Source: Rhodococcus opacus (GTDB taxonomy: Bacteria; Actinomycetota; Actinomycetes; Mycobacteriales; Mycobacteriaceae). Taken from it: DNA of 64,000 bases. The stretch is from assembly GCF_012396235.1 (NCBI RefSeq), contig NZ_JAAXPA010000001.1, positions 1-64,000 on the forward strand, given 5' to 3'. The notes under the pieces were generated by a model. It did no database searches. It worked only from the letters and a program-made list of their open reading frames with translations, and was not told the origin of the DNA. A program made the translations under genes and the position numbers. This document shows positions 59,993-64,000 of this stretch, one piece after another (positions within the stretch are counted from its first letter, which is position 1; each line of letters opens with the position of its first letter).

Positions 59993-60243
59993 TCACTTCA
60001 CCAATCCGAGGTCGAATGCTGCTGCGATCGTGGCGTGCCCGATCGAACTCGGGTGGGTGCCGTCGATGGTCATCGGCTGATAGATCTGGAACGTGTCTCC
60101 GGTTGCGGGTGTCGCGCCCACCGTGGTCACCGTGAGTGTGGTGGCGGTGTTGTAGGAGATGGTGCCAACGCCTCCCGACGCTGCACCGGAAGTCATCCGC
60201 ACGGAGTACCCCCGGTACCGATCCTGTGTGTACGTCTTGACGT
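59993..60243 (-). pseudogene. C-terminal part of a phage SGNH-like protein, split by IS481
   Basis: This is the 3' part of the gene whose 5' part is 62153-63468. It encodes KTYTQDRYRGYSVRMTSG to the end GLVK and includes DGTHPSSIGH, the catalytic Asp/His block of SGNH enzymes. Joining 63468-62153 to 60239-59993, with one copy of the ACGT duplication, gives an uninterrupted frame of 520 codons. Confidence 0.8.
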
Positions 60244-62152
60244 GTGTGGTCTCGGGACATGCTTGACGAGATGTAGTCGGGACATGCTTAACGCTTTCTG
60301 GGTCGGTGGGCGTTGAAATTGCGGATTGGCTTGGTGGTCGTTCTGGCATGCAGCGAGAGTTCCGTTGTTCCGTCGAGGACCCGGAAGTGGTGGTCTTCGA
60401 CCATCACAGTGATGATGGTTCCGGCATGGGTGCGTCCGACTCGCAACCGCTGCCCGGCCACCATCACGACGCCGTCCTTCGGCACTCGTCGGTGCAGGCG
60501 TTGGGGCCCCGCCGGCGGAGGTGGAGGCAGGGGCGTCGTTGCCCGTCGAACCTGGGTGAGCCGGCCCAGGTCGGCGGCGACAAGCGGATTCGGTAGCGTC
60601 TTGATCAGGTGGTTCCCCGCGACAGCATGGATGAGCCCACCGTCGATCCGCAGCGTCACCCGGGTTCCTGCAGTGTCCGGTCCGAGCGCGAGTTGGTGGC
60701 CGAGAAGGACGACAATCCCGTCCCGAGTGGCGGTGCGGTCGACTTCCACCGACACCCGCTCGGCCGCGGGTGCAGCGGGATCGAATGCGGGTAGCGCGGG
60801 GGCCGGCCGACCGGGTCGTGCACCTCGCATGGCCAGTCGGTCGAGATCGGCGGTCGTCAACCGGGACACGGTCGTCTTGACGACGTCATCGTCGAGTACT
60901 ACGTGGATGCTGGCGAGATCCACCCACAGCGTCACCGTGCGACCTGCATAGCTCTTGCCGACCCATATCTGCTGTGCACCAACGAGGTCCACGAGCCCGG
61001 AGGGCGGCACACGTAGGTCGATCTCGAGGGGGTGCGCCTCCGTCGGGATGCTCACGATCGGTTGCGGGGTGGCCGCTGATGCACCCGCACCGACAATCGG
61101 GGTGGGGGCAGGGGCCGGTTCGTCGTCCTGTCGTGTCCGGAACAAGTTCGCTGGGGTGGCCATGTCCAACGACTGATGGGGGCGGTGTGTGTTGTAAGCG
61201 TGAATCCATTCGTCGACCGCAGCCTGGGCTGCCTCGATCGTGGCGAACGCTCCGACCTCGTCGAGAAGTTCGCGTCGCAGCGTCCGGTGGAACCGCTCGA
61301 TCTTGCCGGTGGTGGTCGGGGACCGCCGTTTGGCCAGGCGCGCGGTGATGCCGTACTCGCGGCAGGTGCGCTCGAAGAGCACCTCGACGGGCAACGGTCG
61401 GGTGAACTTGCCGGTGAACTGCTTCCCGTTGTCGGTGAGGACCTCGAAGGGCACACCCCAGCGTTGCATGGCGGCGATGAACGCCTCGCACACCGCCGTG
61501 CCGGAGGGTTTCTCGAGCACCGCAGCGACGACGACGAACCGGGAGTGGTCGTCGATACCGGTGAGCATCTTGCATTCGCGGCCGCCGGCGAGGAATATCC
61601 CGCCCACCAGGTCCAGCTGCCACAGGTGCATCGGCGCTTCTCGCTCCCACCGCTTGTAGACTCGTTTATGTTGCTGTTCTTGCGGATTGACGAGCCCGTT
61701 GCGCACCAGGACTCGGTGGATCGTCGAGCGGGACGGGGCACGATCACCGATTTCCCGGTGCAGTTCGTAGGCGATGCGCCGCGCTCCCCGCCGTCGGTGG
61801 TGACGGCGCGTCTCGCAGATCAGGGCCTCGACGTCGGGCGAGATACGTCTTGGGCTCGAATGGGGTCGGCGCGAGATCTCGGACAGTCCGTCGAGGCCTG
61901 CGGTTTCGTATCGGTTGCGCCATGTGGTGACCGTTTGCCGGGTGACCCCGAACCGTTCGGCAACGTCGACGATGGGTGCGCCGTCACGCACCTCGGTGAC
62001 GGCTCGTAGTCGGATCTCCACGGACACGCGGGCGGCAACGGCGGAATCGGATTCGAGTGGCTGAGTTGAAGGCACGCGCCACGGTCTTCGGAAGCGGTGA
62101 CCTGTCAGCTATGTCCTGATGACGATGAGTCAAACATGTCTTGAACCCATAC
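60244..62152 (-). mobile_element. Complete IS481-family insertion sequence, 1,909 bp
   Basis: Imperfect 24-bp terminal inverted repeats lie at 60244-60267 and 62129-62152 (18 of 24 match), sharing a GACATG core with TTGAC inside. ACGT flanks both ends (60240-60243 and 62153-62156) as a 4-bp target duplication. A second copy of GGGACATGCTT inside the left end is probably another transposase-binding site. The element carries one transposase gene and interrupts a phage-type gene. Confidence 0.85.
60288..62075 (-). CDS. IS481-family transposase with three C-terminal repeat domains
   Basis: The 595-residue protein has an N-terminal helix-turn-helix (GAPIVDVAERFGVTRQTVTTWRNRY), then an rve integrase core. 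Its DDE residues appear in LWQLDLVGGIF, VLTDNGKQF and TTGKIERFHRTL. After about residue 330, three related beta-barrel-like units follow, each with a G(H/Q)xLxxG..AGxxVT pattern: IWVGKSYAGRTVTLWVD, LALGPDTAGTRVTLRID and LRVGRTHAGTIITVMVE. Typical IS481 transposases are about 300-400 residues, so the tail is a clear extension. All catalytic residues are present and the frame is intact, so it may be active. Start candidates are the GTGs at 62075 and 62027. Confidence 0.88.
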   Translation of the reverse strand: MPSTQPLESDSAVAARVSVEIRLRAVTEVRDGAPIVDVAERFGVTRQTVTTWRNRYETAGLDGLSEISRRPHSSPRRISPDVEALICETRRHHRRRGARRIAYELHREIGDRAPSRSTIHRVLVRNGLVNPQEQQHKRVYKRWEREAPMHLWQLDLVGGIFLAGGRECKMLTGIDDHSRFVVVAAVLEKPSGTAVCEAFIAAMQRWGVPFEVLTDNGKQFTGKFTRPLPVEVLFERTCREYGITARLAKRRSPTTTGKIERFHRTLRRELLDEVGAFATIEAAQAAVDEWIHAYNTHRPHQSLDMATPANLFRTRQDDEPAPAPTPIVGAGASAATPQPIVSIPTEAHPLEIDLRVPPSGLVDLVGAQQIWVGKSYAGRTVTLWVDLASIHVVLDDDVVKTTVSRLTTADLDRLAMRGARPGRPAPALPAFDPAAPAAERVSVEVDRTATRDGIVVLLGHQLALGPDTAGTRVTLRIDGGLIHAVAGNHLIKTLPNPLVAADLGRLTQVRRATTPLPPPPPAGPQRLHRRVPKDGVVMVAGQRLRVGRTHAGTIITVMVEDHHFRVLDGTTELSLHARTTTKPIRNFNAHRPRKR

Positions 62153-63468
62153 ACGTCAGTCTTTGACGAATCGGTCAGGGACGTTGCCGACGACCCGGCG
62201 GTTAGTGTTCCTGTGGCAACGACAGAACCTGATGCGGGCTTCCAACGTCCACCGTTCAGCGTGAGCACACCCGAGGAGTTGACCTCCACGGCAGCGGCCC
62301 CGTCGAAGATTGCGCACCCGGCGGGGTTTACGGTGGCTGACGCGAACGTCCCATCCCGCAACCATGTGTTGAACGCGGCCCGGTCGGACTCGACCGCGGT
62401 CACAGTCTGATTCGCCGCAGTAGACCAGCCATCCGTCGAGGTCGTGCGGGGCAGGAGTGTGCACCCCACGAAGTACTTGCCCTTTCGGAGGAAACTGTTT
62501 GCGGCCTGAATGTACTGGGTTTTCAGCGTCGCCAGGGTGCCGCCCAGATCATTGGTCCCGTAAGCGAACAGGACGGTCGACACCAGGGAAGACATCTTGT
62601 TTCGGACGTGAGAGTACGTAGGCACAGCGCCGAGTGCAGATGCTTGGGTGAGGAACTGGTTCAGCGATTCACCGCCCCTCGCGAGACGGAAGAACGGAAC
62701 CACGGGGGTAGTCGGGAAGCTGTACGAGGTGCCGGGCTGCGCGGTTGGTGCTCGCACGAGGTACCCGCCGTCGTTCCTGCCGTATCCGCCGTCGCCGGTG
62801 CCGGCCTGAATCGAGTCGCCGAAGATTCCTGCGGTCGGAACGTAGCCATTGACATACCCGAGGATGGCAACCGGACCGGGGTATGTCTGCGATGTGGACG
62901 CCGTGGATGTTCCGATGGTGCCGTTGCGGATGGCGGCGTAACTGACATAGCCTTCGCCGTTGTTGACGCCACCGACTCCAGTGCCGCCCTGCAATGACAT
63001 TCCGGTGGGAACACCGAGGCTGGACCCATTGGTCTGCATGTTCGTGCGGACGAAGAGCTGTGTGCCAGCAACCGCATCGAACGGGATCGGATCGGACATG
63101 AGGATCGCGCCGGGTGCGAGCTCGCCGACCTTCTGGCCGCCGAAGTACGCGGGAACTCGGATGCCGTTCTCGGTGGCGACGCCGCTGGTCGACTTGTATT
63201 CGAGCGCGGCGGTTACCTTGACGGTGCAGTCGCCACCCCATTCACCGAGTCCGTTTGCGTTGGAGATGTTCGCGTAGACGAGCACCACGTGTGAGGTCGA
63301 AACCGTGGGGATCACAGATATGCGCGAGGACACCGACTGGCCGAGCATGATGCCCGAGCCGGAGGGGTTGCACCGCGATTCGGCGATCGGCATAAGGCCG
63401 GAGTGGGAGAGGCGTCCGAACTTCTTCTTGGCATCGGACTTCGCCATGCCGAGGGTTACGGGGTCCAT
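62153..63468 (-). pseudogene. N-terminal part of a phage SGNH-like protein, split by IS481
   Basis: The 5' part encodes about 438 residues: an N-terminal beta-rich domain (VLVYANISNANGLGEWGGDCTV), then an SGNH hydrolase with GIFGDSIQAG (nucleophile Ser), a Gly-rich block and FAYGTNDLGG. The matching C-terminal Asp/His block is across the IS element at 59993-60243. The ATG at 63468 lies one base after the stop of the upstream phage gene (TGACATGG), so translation was coupled. The intact protein would have 520 residues, and similar proteins serve as phage tail or fibre components that cut ester-linked groups on the host surface. Without the C-terminal block this part is very likely inactive. 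Confidence 0.8.
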
Positions 63469-63469
63469 G

Positions 63470-63700
63470 TCAGCGCGCAATCCCGGTCAGGTTGCCTGAG
63501 CCGTCGTAGGTGTAGGTGCGCGTCACGCCGTCGCGGGTGTCGGTGTGGACGGTCCCGTCGGCGTTGTAGGTGTAGGTGGTCGTGATCCCGTTGTCGGTCA
63601 CCGTCGCCACGTTCCCGCCCGAGTAGGTGATCGTGGTGTCCGGGAATGCCGGGGCATAAGTGGCATCCAGAGCCGACTGGACGTCGCTGGGAATTGTTAC
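63470..63700 (-). pseudogene. Small phage-type protein with YD-like repeats, lacking a normal start codon
   Basis: The 76-codon frame reads TIPSDVQSALDATYAPAFPD and then short beta repeats GITTTYTYNADGTVHTD and GVTRTYTYDGSGNLTG, like phage fibre or RHS/YD repeats. AAGGG lies 5 nt before a GTA codon at 63700, where a start is expected; GTA is not a normal start, so this may be a mutated GTG. No ATG or GTG is available before the beta repeats. The stop is one base from the next gene's ATG. It could also be the tail of a longer frame, but a TGA lies three codons upstream of the GTA. Confidence 0.5.
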
Positions 63701-63761
63701 TTCGTCCCTTCAGCCCAAAGCACAGCTACACGCCCCACGCCGAGGTGTGGCGGTTTGGTAG

Positions 63762-64000
63762 TTACTGCACCAACGTGAACCCAGCGCCGTAGCTACCCTT
63801 TGCGTTGCTATCCGCCAGTATCGGGGTGATCGACCCATAGAAGGTCGGCGGCTCGGTTCCGAAGTCCATGCCGATGTTTAGACCGACCAGCCTCTCCCCC
63901 ACCACGACCGGGCCGCCTGAATCGCCCTCCCACATCAACGCCCAGTTCTGTAAGTGAATTCCGTCTTCCTTGGCGATGATCCCGCAATTCTTGCCGGTGG
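63762..64000 (-). CDS. Trypsin-like serine protease, C-terminal part (cut by window edge)
   Basis: The visible 78 or so residues include WEGDSGGPVVVGERLVGLNIG, the chymotrypsin-family GDSGGP motif with catalytic Ser, and an upstream NCGIIAKEDG strand with Cys. The His and Asp residues of the triad would lie beyond the edge. The stop is the TAA at 63762-63764. Such proteases are usually exported in actinobacteria and also occur in phages. It lies upstream of, and on the same strand as, the phage-type genes. Confidence 0.75.
   Translation of the reverse strand, partial: TGKNCGIIAKEDGIHLQNWALMWEGDSGGPVVVGERLVGLNIGMDFGTEPPTFYGSITPILADSNAKGSYGAGFTLVQ

Noticed and set aside
61984-63480. A 498-codon minus-strand frame read as a complete gene
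   Set aside because: Its last 55 or so codons are IS481 sequence; the native gene continues on the other side of the element.

Overview
The window looks like a piece of a high-GC actinobacterial chromosome, most likely Rhodococcus (opacus/jostii-like). The evidence is the strong G+C bias, the frequent GTG starts, several leaderless-type promoters (a -10 box ending about 6 nt before the start codon), a 25-kb single-gene NRPS, and an exopolysaccharide (EPS) locus carrying fucose and glucuronate genes. No rRNA, tRNA or CRISPR array was seen.

Layout. 0-0.4 kb: the N-terminal end of an IS605-type TnpB. 0.6-4.7 kb: housekeeping-type envelope genes (YibE/F membrane protein, a small membrane protein, a membrane-anchored Hsp70-like ATPase, a secreted lipase). 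4.8-8.5 kb: a regulatory and precursor block for surface polysaccharide, with UDP-glucose 6-dehydrogenase (copy 1), a leaderless low-molecular-weight tyrosine phosphatase (Wzb-like) and a tyrosine autokinase/chain-length protein (Wzc-like), the last two overlapping tail to tail. 8.6-33.5 kb: one NRPS of about 8,300 residues with eight C-A-T modules and a terminal thioesterase. 33.8-37.1 kb: a DUF4012 protein, two fused-reading FluC/CrcB-like genes and a DUF218 protein.

36.5-40.5 kb (minus strand): gmd, fcl, a second ugd and ydcF, probably one operon that makes GDP-L-fucose and UDP-glucuronate. 40.8-42.6 kb (plus strand): a WcaI-like glycosyltransferase and a WcaF-like acetyltransferase. 42.9-44.1 kb: decayed IS110 and IS1634-type transposases. 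44.4-52.1 kb (minus strand): a polysaccharide assembly operon with a priming sugar-1-phosphate transferase, an alpha-1,2-type fucosyltransferase, a GT2, a Wzx-Wzy fusion, a GT4 and a hexapeptide acyltransferase. 52.5-56.5 kb: galU, manA and a second priming transferase paralogous to the first. Together these genes supply UDP-Glc, UDP-GlcA and GDP-Fuc, prime the lipid carrier, build, decorate, flip and polymerise a repeat unit, and control chain length through the Wzb/Wzc pair. By eye the 40.8-50.6 kb part is much richer in A+T than its surroundings, suggesting acquisition by transfer.

56.9-64 kb: a leaderless small membrane protein, an unrecognised 373-residue protein, an SGNH hydrolase with an N-terminal membrane anchor, and a row of phage-type genes on the minus strand. 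One of these, a 520-residue SGNH-like protein, is split by a complete IS481-family element with a 4-bp target duplication; removing the element restores the reading frame exactly. The C-terminal part of a trypsin-like protease runs off the right edge.

Most notable: the eight-module NRPS (module 5 carries a textbook threonine code, and modules 1-2 and 3-4 look like a duplicated pair), the Wzx-Wzy fusion joined by a 21-bp tandem repeat with an intact internal ribosome site, a GT2 gene that seems to start at ATT, and a heteromeric FluC pair whose second member has lost the pore residues.
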